Assembly: GCF_017591425.1 (NCBI RefSeq)
Contig: NW_024467120.1
Span: 8,060,001-8,124,000, forward strand
DNA from: Ochotona curzoniae
Taxonomy: Eukaryota; Chordata; Mammalia; Lagomorpha; Ochotonidae
Length of the DNA: 64,000 nucleotides
Reading direction: 5' to 3'
The translations under genes were made by a program, and so were the position numbers. Of the stretch, positions 9,481-18,405 are shown piece after piece. The notes below the pieces were generated by a model. The model did not search any database. It had not been told where the DNA came from and saw only the letters and a program-made list of their open reading frames with translations. Position 1 is the first letter of the stretch. Every line of letters starts with the position of its first letter.

Positions 9481-12400
9481 GGGCCAGTGGTATGGAATCC
9501 ACCGTGGGCTCGTCGCTCATGCTGGGCAGACAGTGTGGCAGAAATGATTAGCCATGCAGGTGTGTGACCTTTCTAAGTTTGTTCCAATAAATAAACAAAC
9601 AAACAAAGAAAACATCGTTTTCATGTGCCTGCACATCTTGGGTTGGTTTTGGAAGGGAAGAATTACTCCTATGCCTTATTTTTCCACACAGCCCCTTGGC
9701 CCAGTCCAGTTTCCATAAAGCATCAACTCCAAAAGATAAAGAGTTCCATGGTCGACTAGATTAAGAAGTAAATGGGCTTGCGATGGCGGGTTCTCTGCCG
9801 TGAGATGCGGGACCCTCAGAAGCCAAGCTGGCAGTGCTGGCAGTGGGTGCAGGCCCATGGTGTCTGAGTCCCAAGGTTTCTTTCCTATCTACTAAAGTAA
9901 CAACAGGGGTTTCCCCACCCCCACCCCTATGCTTTATCTGAACGGGGTACTTGAGTACAATTGTAGTTTCAACAACCCAATCCCAGGCACAGTCTTGCAA
10001 AATCTGAAGACTTCCTGCAAGGTCCCCGCCTCCGTCCAACCCACCCCAACCTCCTCTATGATAGGAAAATGTGAGGCGGTGGGAGAGTATTCTGTTTCCA
10101 TCCAGCCCCCCACTCCACAGGGCAGAATTGGCATTGATTTTATGTTGTGCAGGTGTGTGAGAGCAGAAGCAGTACGCGAGCAAATACTACACTTGTTACT
10201 ACACTTCCATTGCAAATGCAATTTCATTACCGAGTGGAATAACTAAGATGAAATATTTACCCTTAGTTTAAAATTTGAGGTGTGTAGGTCACTGCTAATC
10301 TAGACAATTCATTTGTTATTCCAAAAGCAGCACTTTTTTTGCAAAATGATCTTGGCTTTCTTTTACTCCGGCTAACAGAGGAGCATTCAGGTCTAGTTTC
10401 TGTGCTGCGAAGCCAGCAGAGGGAACACTGAGTTCTGCTTTAGCAGGGGCCACCACACATCTGGTATTTGAGGGGGGAAAAAGTCAGTAATGGAGAGCTG
10501 ATTGCCCAGCGCACACACAGTGAGGCCATGGGAACGCTAGAAGCTGGTTTTATCTCGTTATTTGGTGTTCAGAGGCCCGATGCATTCCAGTGCATGGACA
10601 CTTGGCTCAGCTGGTCAGAGATGACTTTAATAAAAGGCCTTTGTCACATGTTGTCTTTATGCTAAGACAATTAACATCCCCCCAAAGACCTGCATTGAAT
10701 GTCTAATTACTCATCTACTGAGATAATATAATCACAGTCCGTGAACTTCCTAATATCATACTTCACGAATTCTAAGAGAAAATTTTTCTTTTAACACCTC
10801 TGGATGAGACAGGCATCATGCAATAAGATGGATGATGTCACAGTTTCATGGGCAGTTTTTTCTTCCTTGATGTTGTGTAATATAACCACTTGTGTGTTAA
10901 AATCTGTTGGCTTTGCTGAGATACAAAAAAATATGTTTAATTTTTTAAAAATCAGGCCAGTTGTGCCTGGGAGCATGCCCTTTTAAAATCCCCTCGCTTT
11001 ATGCATAAGTACAATTTTCAAAAAGTACACTGATAAAACACAATTACTGTGACTAATTTCCATTTTTGCCCCATCACACTGGAGGGTGGAACCATCAATG
11101 ACTGGAAATCATCACGCTAGTTTACACCCTCAGATCACAGTTGTTCTAAATTCCAAACTAAGACTATCTATTCTTTTTCATCCTAGTTAAAAGGTCGATT
11201 TCATAGAGAGTATAAATCTGTTAGATTAATTTTTAGGTCAGATTGGTAATATTTAGGGGTGTGTGTTTGTTGATACTGCCAAAAACTAGAATGCATAACA
11301 TGCCAGCTTAGTTACACAAAACCAGTGCCTGTGTAGGTTTTGCGGGGGAGGGGAGCAAACCTTTACAATTTCCCCTCCGCAAGCATTCCTGTAGCTTGGG
11401 TAGCAACTACCTGCATTTACCTACAAAAGCATTCCCGCTGTGGCTGGTCCTTAGAGATCTCTTTGAATGTCTCAGCAGAGTGGGTTTTTTTTTTCCCAGT
11501 AAAATTCTAAATCTGACAATCTGGGCCTCTTGCCAGCCTCTATGCTTTGAAAGTTTGATAAGATAAATAGAAATCTGTCCACCCAGCACTGGCTTGATTT
11601 GAATTAAAAGCTGACTTAATTATGCTGGCTTGGCTCTGCCTCTCATTGGTCCCGAGGAAAGTCAAGTTACTTTTTTTTTTTTACAATGTTAGAAGGCAGG
11701 CCAATGGGTTCTAAAATTCTGATTTTCAGACACTGGCAACAAATGATGTGTGTGGCCTTTGTAACGAGTGTGCATTCTAAATACTCAGGTGCCTTTTCTT
11801 TGCCACATTCTCCCGAATATCCGTGCAGTCTCTTACTATCCGTGAGGGGACAGGCTGTCTCCACTGTCCCCTGTGGCTCACCTCTCCGGACAGCCTAGAT
11901 TTTAACTGTCTTGAACAATACACAGCGTCTATTAGGAGTGTCTCCGCGGCCTGAATTACCAAAGGAAGGAGGAGCACGCACGCAGGGTTTATTGCCCTTA
12001 GGTGTTTTGCAGTCACCAGCCTCAGCTGCACCCCCTCCTGCCAATCACAGACAGGAAGTAGCTCCTAACGTTCCCATGTCACGGGTGAGGCAAACTGAGG
12101 AACGGTGTGTCCCGTCCCCACAATGACAAAACCAGGAGGAAGGCCCATCAGGTCTAATGCGGATTCACTTCTGCTACCAGTTACCACCTGGAACCTACAC
12201 CCGCTCCTTGCCTTGGTCTTAGGAGCTGTACTTGATCCAAGGCCCAAACAGGAGGTGTGTGGCAAGGGAAAAGCCGGGGGTGTCTGAGGGTGGGATGGGG
12301 GTAGATAGACGGTGAAGCGGTTTTCCCTGTTGAAAAGGTGGAGAACATCACTATTAGCGCGGCACACACGCCCCCAGGGCTGTCTCCCTCGGAGGTCCCG

Positions 12401-12963
12401 GTGGGGTGTGCTCTGAGCACAAGCTCCTCCTCAGTGCCGGCTCTCCAGCATTTACGGAGGCGCCTGAGTCATCAAATGCTCGGCGTTAACCCCGATTTGG
12501 TTAGAAGAGCCAGCAATTATTAAAAAAAAAAAAAAAAAAAAAACCAACGGGGGGGGGGGGAGAATGTCCCTGTTTCTGCTCCGCACAAACAGCACAGAGA
12601 CGGTTCTGAAAAGGACTGGCACGATGTATCAACAGCCATGCTGTACCTAGGGTCGCTAAAATAATTGCAATCACAGTGGTTTTCAATATCCAATGATTTA
12701 TTGTGGCCTGCTCCTCTCCCCCCCCCCTTTATATCTTTGGTTTAAAGGAGTGTGGAACAGATTTTGCACTAGAGGCTGACTCTTTATTCTAATGCTGAAA
12801 AGAACTAATAAAAATAATCACTCGGCTTTTAGGCAGAAAGCTTCCATTTACAATATTTCACCCTCATCTATGCCCTCCTTTCCTAGCTCCTTGTTATCTA
12901 ACATAATGGTTAGAATACATTTCCGTCTCTCCCCTTAATAATTTCATGCATTAACATCCTCTT
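9481..12963. other. Repeat-free upstream flank of SOX4, no gene seen
   Basis: No SINE, LINE or LTR is recognised over 3.5 kb. Simple tracts are an AAAC run (9587-9613) and an A22 run followed by G12 (12522-12560). No open frame looks coding. Absence of repeats so close to a developmental gene suggests conserved regulatory sequence, but I cannot name individual enhancers. Confidence 0.5.
12522..12560 (+). repeat. A22 and G12 homopolymer pair
   Basis: Twenty-two A are followed, after CCAAC, by twelve G. There is no SINE body upstream of the A run, so it does not look like a retroposon tail. Confidence 0.85.
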
Positions 12964-13022
12964 CACACACGCACGCGGGGAGCGCGCGCGCACGCGGGCG
13001 CACACACACACACTCACACACA
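12964..13022. repeat. Alternating purine-pyrimidine tract (CG/CA)
   Basis: CACACACGCACGCG is followed by GCGCGCGCGCACGCGGGCG and a CA run, with few breaks in alternation. It lies about 250 bp upstream of the inferred SOX4 start site and is the kind of sequence that can adopt Z-DNA. Confidence 0.75.
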
Positions 13023-13099
13023 GAGCAAAAGGAAAAAAGAGGCAGCAGAAATCTCAGCTGTACTTCTAGCCCTTTTAAAAAGTTTGCTCTGTAAATTGG

Positions 13100-13275
13100 A
13101 ATGAGGTCAGATGTGGAGCTTCTCATTGCACGCGGGGATTATTATTGCATCGGGTTCCAAGCCAATGGGAGGCTCGGAGGAGGGGCTTGGCACGAGGAAG
13201 CGTTGGTTACAGCGGCTGATTGGCTGCGGCCAAGACTGTGAAAGGATAAAGAGGCGCGAGGCGGAATTGGGGTCT
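13100..13275 (+). promoter_or_regulatory. SOX4 core and proximal promoter
   Basis: A CCAAT box (13162-13166, in AGCCAATGGG) and an inverted one (ATTGG, 13219-13223, in CTGATTGGCTG) are typical NF-Y sites 57 bp apart. A TATA-like GGATAAAG follows at 13244-13251. A start site about 25-30 bp downstream, near 13275, would give a 5' UTR of about 775 nt, close to the human SOX4 5' UTR as I remember it. The start position is inferred, not mapped. Confidence 0.7.
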
Positions 13276-13433
13276 GCTCTAAGCTGCAGCAAGAGAAACT
13301 GTGTGTGAGGGGGAAGAGCCCTGGAGCTCCCGGGTCTCTAGTTCTTTGCACACGCTCTTGACGAGTCTGCACTGGAGGAACTCTGCCATCACCAGCTCCC
13401 TCTTTGCAGAGGGAGGGGAAAACATATTTATTC

Positions 13434-13580
13434 ATGCCAGTCTGTTGCATGCAGGCTTTCTGGCTTCCTACCTTGCAACCAAATAATTGCACAAACTCCT
13501 TAGCTCCGATTCCGCCCACAGAGAGTCCTGGATCAGAGTCTTTTTCTGCTTTGCATTACAAGAAAGGGACTAACTGCTAG
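13434..13580 (+). other. Upstream ORF 1 in the SOX4 leader, 48 codons
   Basis: It runs from ATG at 13434 to TAG at 13578-13580, with an internal in-frame ATG at 13449. The start context TTCATGC is weak. The peptide resembles nothing I know, so any effect would be through ribosome scanning rather than the product. Whether it is translated is unknown. Confidence 0.5.
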
Positions 13581-13585
13581 AGACT

Positions 13586-13600
13586 ATGTCGCTTTCCTGA
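13586..13600 (+). other. Upstream ORF 2 in the SOX4 leader, 4 codons
   Basis: ATG TCG CTT TCC TGA begins 5 nt after the stop of upstream ORF 1. Its context, ACTATGT, is weak. It ends 449 nt before the main start, leaving room for reinitiation. Confidence 0.45.
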
Positions 13601-14049
13601 GCCACCGAGAGAGCACTGCTCGACTGGAAGCAACTACTTCAGGGGACGAAAAGAAAAGAAAAAAAAAAATCTTTTCTGAGACTTGCTTGGAAAGCGACGA
13701 GAAACTTGCATTGGAAGCCTCAGCAACCAGCAATCAAGAAAACTCCTCTCCACTTTAGCACGGTCTGAGCCGAGAGACGAGCAAAGTGCGGCGCGGTCGG
13801 TGAGAGAGTGTGAGAGAGGGAGAGGGAGAGGGCGGGCGAGACAGCCTCTCCAGCCTGGAAACTACAACTCCAGCGCGACAGGCGGAGTTCTCCGTCCCCG
13901 CATCTCTTCGGGACTTTTCTCCCTTCGCCCACCTCCACCTCCGCTCGGCGTGTGCTCGGCCCCGGGGGCAGCCCGGGAGGACCCGGCGATCGCGCCCCCG
14001 GCCCGCCGCGAGGGTGTGAGCGCGCGTGGGCGCCCGCGGAGCCGGGGCC

Positions 14050-15546
14050 ATGGTGCAGCAAACCAACAACGCCGAGAACACGGAAGCGCTGCTGGCCGGC
14101 GAGAGCTCGGACTCGGGCGCCGGCCTCGAGCTGGGCATCGCCTCGTCGCCCACGCCCGGTTCCACCGCCTCCACGGGCGGCAAGGCCGACGACCCGAGCT
14201 GGTGCAAGACGCCGAGCGGGCACATCAAGCGACCCATGAACGCCTTCATGGTGTGGTCGCAGATAGAACGGCGCAAGATCATGGAGCAATCGCCCGACAT
14301 GCACAACGCCGAGATCTCCAAGCGGCTGGGCAAACGCTGGAAGCTGCTCAAAGACAGCGACAAGATCCCCTTCATTCGGGAGGCGGAGCGGCTGCGCCTC
14401 AAGCACATGGCTGACTACCCCGACTACAAGTACCGGCCCAGGAAGAAGGTCAAGTCCGGCAACGCCAACGCCGGCTCCTCGGCCGCGACCGCCGCCGCCG
14501 CCTCCCCGTCCTCCTCCTCCTCCTCCTCCTCCTCCTCCAAGCCGGGAGAGAAGGGAGACAAGGTCGGTGGCGGCGGGGGCGGCAGCGGCGGCGGCGGCAA
14601 CGGCCACGCGGGGGGAGGAGGCGGCGGCGCGAGCAGCGGCAGCGGCGGCGCCAACTCCAAACCGGCGCAGAAGAAAAGCTGCGGCGGCTCCAAAGCGGCC
14701 GGCGGCGCGGGCGGCGGGACCGGCAAACCGCACGCCAAGCTCGTCCTGGCGGCCGGCGGCGGCGGCGGCGGCGGTAGCGGTGGCGGGAAAGCTGCGGCCG
14801 CCGCCGCTTCCTTCGCGGCCGAGCAGGCAGGGGCCGCCGCCCTGCTGCCCCTGGGCGCCGCCGCCGCCGCAGCCGCAGCCGCCGACCACCACTCGCTGTA
14901 CAAGGCGCGGACTCCCAGCGCCTCCTCCGCCTCAGCCTCCTCAGCCTCCTCCAACCTGGCGGCCCCGGCGAAGAGCCTGAGCGACAAGAAAGTGAAGCGC
15001 GTCTACCTGTTCGGAGGCCTGGGCGCTTCGGCGTCTCCCGTAGGCGGCGTGGGCGCGGGCGCAGCAGACCCCAGCGACCCCCTGGGCCTGTACGAGGACG
15101 GAGGCGCCGGCTGCTCGCCCGACGACGGGCCGAGCCTCAGCGGCCGGAGCAGCGCCTCGTCCTCCCCGGCAGCCGGCCGCTCGCCCGCCGACCACCGCGG
15201 CTACGCCAGCCTGCGCGCCGCCTCGCCCGCCCCGTCCAGCGCGCCCTCGCGCGCCTCGTCCTCGTCGGCCTCGTCGTCGTCGTCCGCCTCGTCCTCGGCT
15301 TCCTCATCTTCCGACGACGAGTTCGAGGACGACCTCCTCGACCTGCACCCCAGCTCAAACTTTGAGAGCATGTCCCTGGGCAGTTTCAGCTCGTCGTCGG
15401 CGCTCGACCGGGACCTGGATTTTAACTTCGAACCGGGCTCCGGTTCTCACTTCGAGTTCCCGGACTACTGTACGCCCGAGGTGAGCGAGATGATCTCGGG
15501 AGATTGGCTCGAGTCCAGCATCTCCAACCTGGTCTTCACCTACTGA
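14050..15546 (+). CDS. SOX4: SOX4, SoxC-group HMG-box transcription factor, intact single-exon gene
   Basis: 498 residues. Nuclear sequence-specific activator that binds and bends DNA at AACAAT-type sites and acts in progenitor cells, neurogenesis, heart and lymphoid development (family knowledge). The N-terminus [15 protein letters not shown] marks SOX4 rather than SOX11 or SOX12. The HMG box spans residues 59-127 and opens [12 protein letters not shown]; the basic RPRKKVK (129-135) follows as part of nuclear localisation. Next come a Ser run (154-163), Gly-rich segments (173-260), nine Ala after LLPLG, a conserved [13 protein letters not shown] (313-325), a Ser-rich stretch, acidic [11 protein letters not shown] (422-432) and the C-terminal activation domain of about 33 residues ending SNLVFTY. 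The start is ATG in GCCATGG, a strong Kozak context, with an in-frame TGA at 14017-14019 and no ATG between. Human SOX4 is 474 residues; the extra length lies in the low-complexity linkers. No frameshift or stop is present. Confidence 0.98.
   Translation: MVQQTNNAENTEALLAGESSDSGAGLELGIASSPTPGSTASTGGKADDPSWCKTPSGHIKRPMNAFMVWSQIERRKIMEQSPDMHNAEISKRLGKRWKLLKDSDKIPFIREAERLRLKHMADYPDYKYRPRKKVKSGNANAGSSAATAAAASPSSSSSSSSSSKPGEKGDKVGGGGGGSGGGGNGHAGGGGGGASSGSGGANSKPAQKKSCGGSKAAGGAGGGTGKPHAKLVLAAGGGGGGGSGGGKAAAAAASFAAEQAGAAALLPLGAAAAAAAAADHHSLYKARTPSASSASASSASSNLAAPAKSLSDKKVKRVYLFGGLGASASPVGGVGAGAADPSDPLGLYEDGGAGCSPDDGPSLSGRSSASSSPAAGRSPADHRGYASLRAASPAPSSAPSRASSSSASSSSSASSSASSSSDDEFEDDLLDLHPSSNFESMSLGSFSSSSALDRDLDFNFEPGSGSHFEFPDYCTPEVSEMISGDWLESSISNLVFTY
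14224..14430 (+). other. SOX4: HMG box of SOX4 (DNA-binding domain)
   Basis: Encodes residues 59-127. Visible hallmarks are RPMNAFMVW at the first helix, the ERRKI and SKRLGKRWK helix segments, and [14 protein letters not shown] at the end. Sequence matches the SoxC box with no substitutions that I can detect by eye. Codon third positions are G/C as in the rest of the gene. Confidence 0.95.
14509..14538 (+). repeat. TCC trinucleotide run encoding ten Ser
   Basis: Ten pure TCC codons (residues 154-163) directly before KPGEKGDK. The human protein, as I remember it, has a shorter, interrupted Ser/Ala segment here. Codon purity suggests recent slippage. Confidence 0.85.
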
Positions 15547-17866
15547 GGGGAGAAGGTGTGTGGGGGGGGAGCGACAGGGGAAGCTTGGAAGGGCAAGGAA
15601 GCGACAAGAGGGGGTTCTGAGGGGTGCAAGGGGGGGTGGGGGGAGGAACGTGGGAGGGGGCGGGGGTCGAGAGAGGAGAAACGGCGAGAAAAGGAGAAAC
15701 GGAACGGATGAAGAGTCGAGAGAAAAGGGAAAAGGAAAAAAAAAAAGAAAAAAATCTGAAGAAAAAAAAAAAGAAGAAGGAAAAGGAATTAAAGAAAAAA
15801 AAAGCAAAAAAAAAAAAAAGAAAAAGAAACAGTGAGGGCCGGTTTCGGCGCGTCGCGGTCATCTGAGAGGAGCGCGGTGGCGCGTGGGACGCGCGCGCCC
15901 TTCCCCCACCCCGGGCCCGGGGACCGACCCCGGCCCAGCCTGAGGTGCGGGGGGCCGGGGGCGACCTTTTGTTGTTGTTATTGGTGTTGTTGTTGATGAT
16001 GATGATGATGATGGCAAAAAAAAAAAAAAGCTACTTGGAGTTCTCCCCCCCTTTTGCTTGAAGAGACCCCCCCCCACCCCAACCCCTTTCTCCTCCTCTT
16101 CCAAAGAACTTCCGGACTTGTCTGCGCCCCCGGCGAGCCTCCCCGCTCGTTTTTTGGTTTTCTTTTTGTTTTTTTTCCTAGAGACTGAAGGAATCTTAGC
16201 CCTCTTGCTTCGCCACCTTTTTGCTTGATTGTGTTGGATTTTGTTTTGTTTCTTGGTCCAGAGAGGAGAGGAGAGATGGTGGTGGCGGCGGTTGGGGGGG
16301 GGGATGCAACGCGCCCCCTCCCCTCCCTCCTCTCTTTCTCTTGATTTGCCTGACGAAGACGAGGCTGCGGAGTGATGATGCTTTTTGGACGAGGGCTGAG
16401 GCTTGAGGGGAGCGTTGGGACTGGAAAGACTCCACGCTGGCCAATTCCCGTTTGGATTCCTTCTCCCCTCCCTCTTTCTTTTCTTTCCTTTTTTCTTTTT
16501 TCCCTTGCTCCGGCAGCCTGAGGAGGCTCGATGAGGAGGGGAGGAGGCCACCCGAGGGACCGGCGCTAGGAAGTCACCCGAGGACCGCAGCCAGGGATGA
16601 GGGCGAAGGCGGAGGACGCGGGGCTGGCGGGCACCTGCTGGACTGGAGGGGTGCGGGGGCGCGGGGCCGGCGACCCCCGAAAGGCCTCGGTTGGGACTGT
16701 TGGACGGGCACGCGCGCGCAGATTAGGGCGAGTGGTTTCGGGGGGGTGGAAAAAAAAAAAAGATTTTTTTTTTTCTTCTCTTAATCGGAATCGTGATGGT
16801 GTTGGATTATTTCACTGGTGGGGTTAATATAGCATGTTATCCTGTCAGTCTTTTAAAGATTTCTGTATGAGACTGTTGAGCAGTTTTTAAAATAGTGTAG
16901 GATAATATAAAAAGCAGATAGATGGCGCTATGTTTGATTCCTACAACGAAATTATCACCAGCTTTTTTTCATTCTTAACTCTTTAAAGGATTCAAACGCA
17001 ACTCAAATCTGTGCTGGACTTTAAAGAAAACAATTCAGGACCAAATTTTTTCTCAGTGTGTATGTGTTTATTCCTTCTAGGTGTAAATGAAAGGACGTGT
17101 TTTTTTCCCTCACCGATACTCCATCCTCGTATTTTCTTTTTCCTTGTAAATGTAATCAGATGCCATTTTATATGTGGACGTATTTATACTGGCCAAACAT
17201 ATTTTTGTTCTTATTTTAATCCCTTTTTCTTTACCTTCTTTGACTTTCTTTTTTTTTTCTTGTTTTTTTAAAGGTTTTTTTTTTTTCTATTTCTTTTTAC
17301 CTTTTTTTTTTTTTGGTAGTTGTTGTTACCCACGCCATTTTATGTCTCCTTCACTGAAGGGCTAGAGTTTTAACTTTTAATTTTTTATATTTAAATGTAG
17401 ACTTTTGACACTTTTAAAAAACAAAAAAAGACAAGAGAGATGAAACGTTTGATTATTTTCTCAGTGTATTTTTGTAAAAAATATATAAAGGGGGTGTTAA
17501 TCGGTGTAAATCGCTGTTTGGATTTCCTGATTTTATAATAGGGAGGCTGGTTAATATCTCACACAGTTTAAAAATCAGCCCCTAATTTCTCCATGTTTAC
17601 ACTTCAATCTGCAGGCTTCTTAAAGTGACAGTATCCCTTGACCTGCCACCAGTACCCACCCTTCAACCCCAGTCTTGTAAACAGGGGGAGGGAGAATTGG
17701 CTGAACACTGTATGCTTTACAGAAAAACAGATTTTTTAAAAAAAAAAAAGAAGAAGAAATACTGTTCTGTCCAGAGGCTTTAAAACTGGTGCATTTACAG
17801 CAAAAAAAAAAAGGGATCCTGTAGCTTTAATTTGTAAATCACATCTTTTTTGCACTTTTTTTATAA

Positions 17867-17873
17867 GCAAAAA
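17867..17873 (+). promoter_or_regulatory. Candidate miR-129-5p seed match 1
   Basis: GCAAAAA complements the miR-129-5p seed (CUUUUUGC family). SOX4 is a reported miR-129 target in human. A 7-mer in an A-rich UTR can occur by chance, so this is a candidate only. Confidence 0.35.
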
Positions 17874-18107
17874 CGTGCCGTTTAAACCACTGGATCTATC
17901 TAAATGCCGATTTGAGTTCGCGACACTATGTACTGCGTTTTTCATTCTTGTATTTGACTATTTAATCCTTTCTACTTGTCGCTAAATATAATTGTTTTAG
18001 TCTTATGGCATGATGATAGCATATGTGTTCAGGTTTATAGCTGTTGTGTTTAAAGATTGAAAAAAAGTGGAAAACATCTTTGTACATTTAAGTCTGTATT
18101 ATAATAA

Positions 18108-18114
18108 GCAAAAA
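18108..18114 (+). promoter_or_regulatory. Candidate miR-129-5p seed match 2
   Basis: A second GCAAAAA lies 241 nt downstream of the first, in TAAGCAAAAAGATTG. Two sites near the 3' end would be a more typical arrangement for effective microRNA control than one. Confidence 0.35.
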
Positions 18115-18399
18115 GATTGTGTGTATGTATGTTTAATATAACATGACAGGCACTGGGACGTCTGCCTTTCTAAGGCAGTTCCGTTAAGGGTTTTTGTTTT
18201 TTAAACTTTTTTTTTTTTGCCATCCATCCTGTGCAATATGCCGTGTAGAATATTTGTCTTAAAATTCAAGGCCACACAAAACAATGTTTGGGGGGAAGAG
18301 AAAAAAAAAAAAGAAAATCATGCCAGCTAATCATGTCAAGTTCACTGCCTGTCAGATTGTTGATATATACCTTCTGTAAATAACTTTTTTTGAGAAGGA

Positions 18400-18405
18400 A
18401 ATAAA
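18400..18405 (+). terminator. SOX4 polyadenylation signal AATAAA
   Basis: A canonical hexamer in GAAGGAAATAAAATCAGC. Cleavage is expected 12-20 nt on, near 18422, followed by a T/GT-rich element (CTTGACTTTTGTCATTTTT). It matches my memory of the end of human SOX4 mRNA. Confidence 0.85.

Larger units (their letters stand above)
13275..14049 (+). promoter_or_regulatory. SOX4 5' UTR
   Basis: About 775 nt, changing from mixed composition to strongly GC-rich after 13790. It holds three upstream ATGs (13434, 13449, 13586), all closed by stops before the main start. A purine-rich stretch (13805-13840) and an A-rich stretch (13648-13670) are the other visible features. Confidence 0.65.

Noticed and set aside
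9587..9613. AAAC run as a retroposon tail
   Set aside because: The upstream sequence shows no SINE blocks, so it is treated as a plain microsatellite.
14026..14049. Possible N-terminal extension of SOX4 from 14026
   Set aside because: The codon at 14026 is GTG, not ATG. The known SOX4 N-terminus and strong Kozak context are at 14050, and an in-frame TGA lies at 14017.
13683..14414. 243-codon forward frame overlapping the SOX4 start in another frame
   Set aside because: It does not begin with a good ATG, has Arg/Ala-rich composition typical of shifted GC-rich coding DNA, and competes with the unmistakable HMG-box frame.
13720..14892. 390-codon open frame antisense to SOX4
   Set aside because: It is rich in Gly, Ala and Arg and lies wholly over the GC-rich SOX4 exon. 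Its composition follows from the sense codons, and there is no independent domain or promoter.
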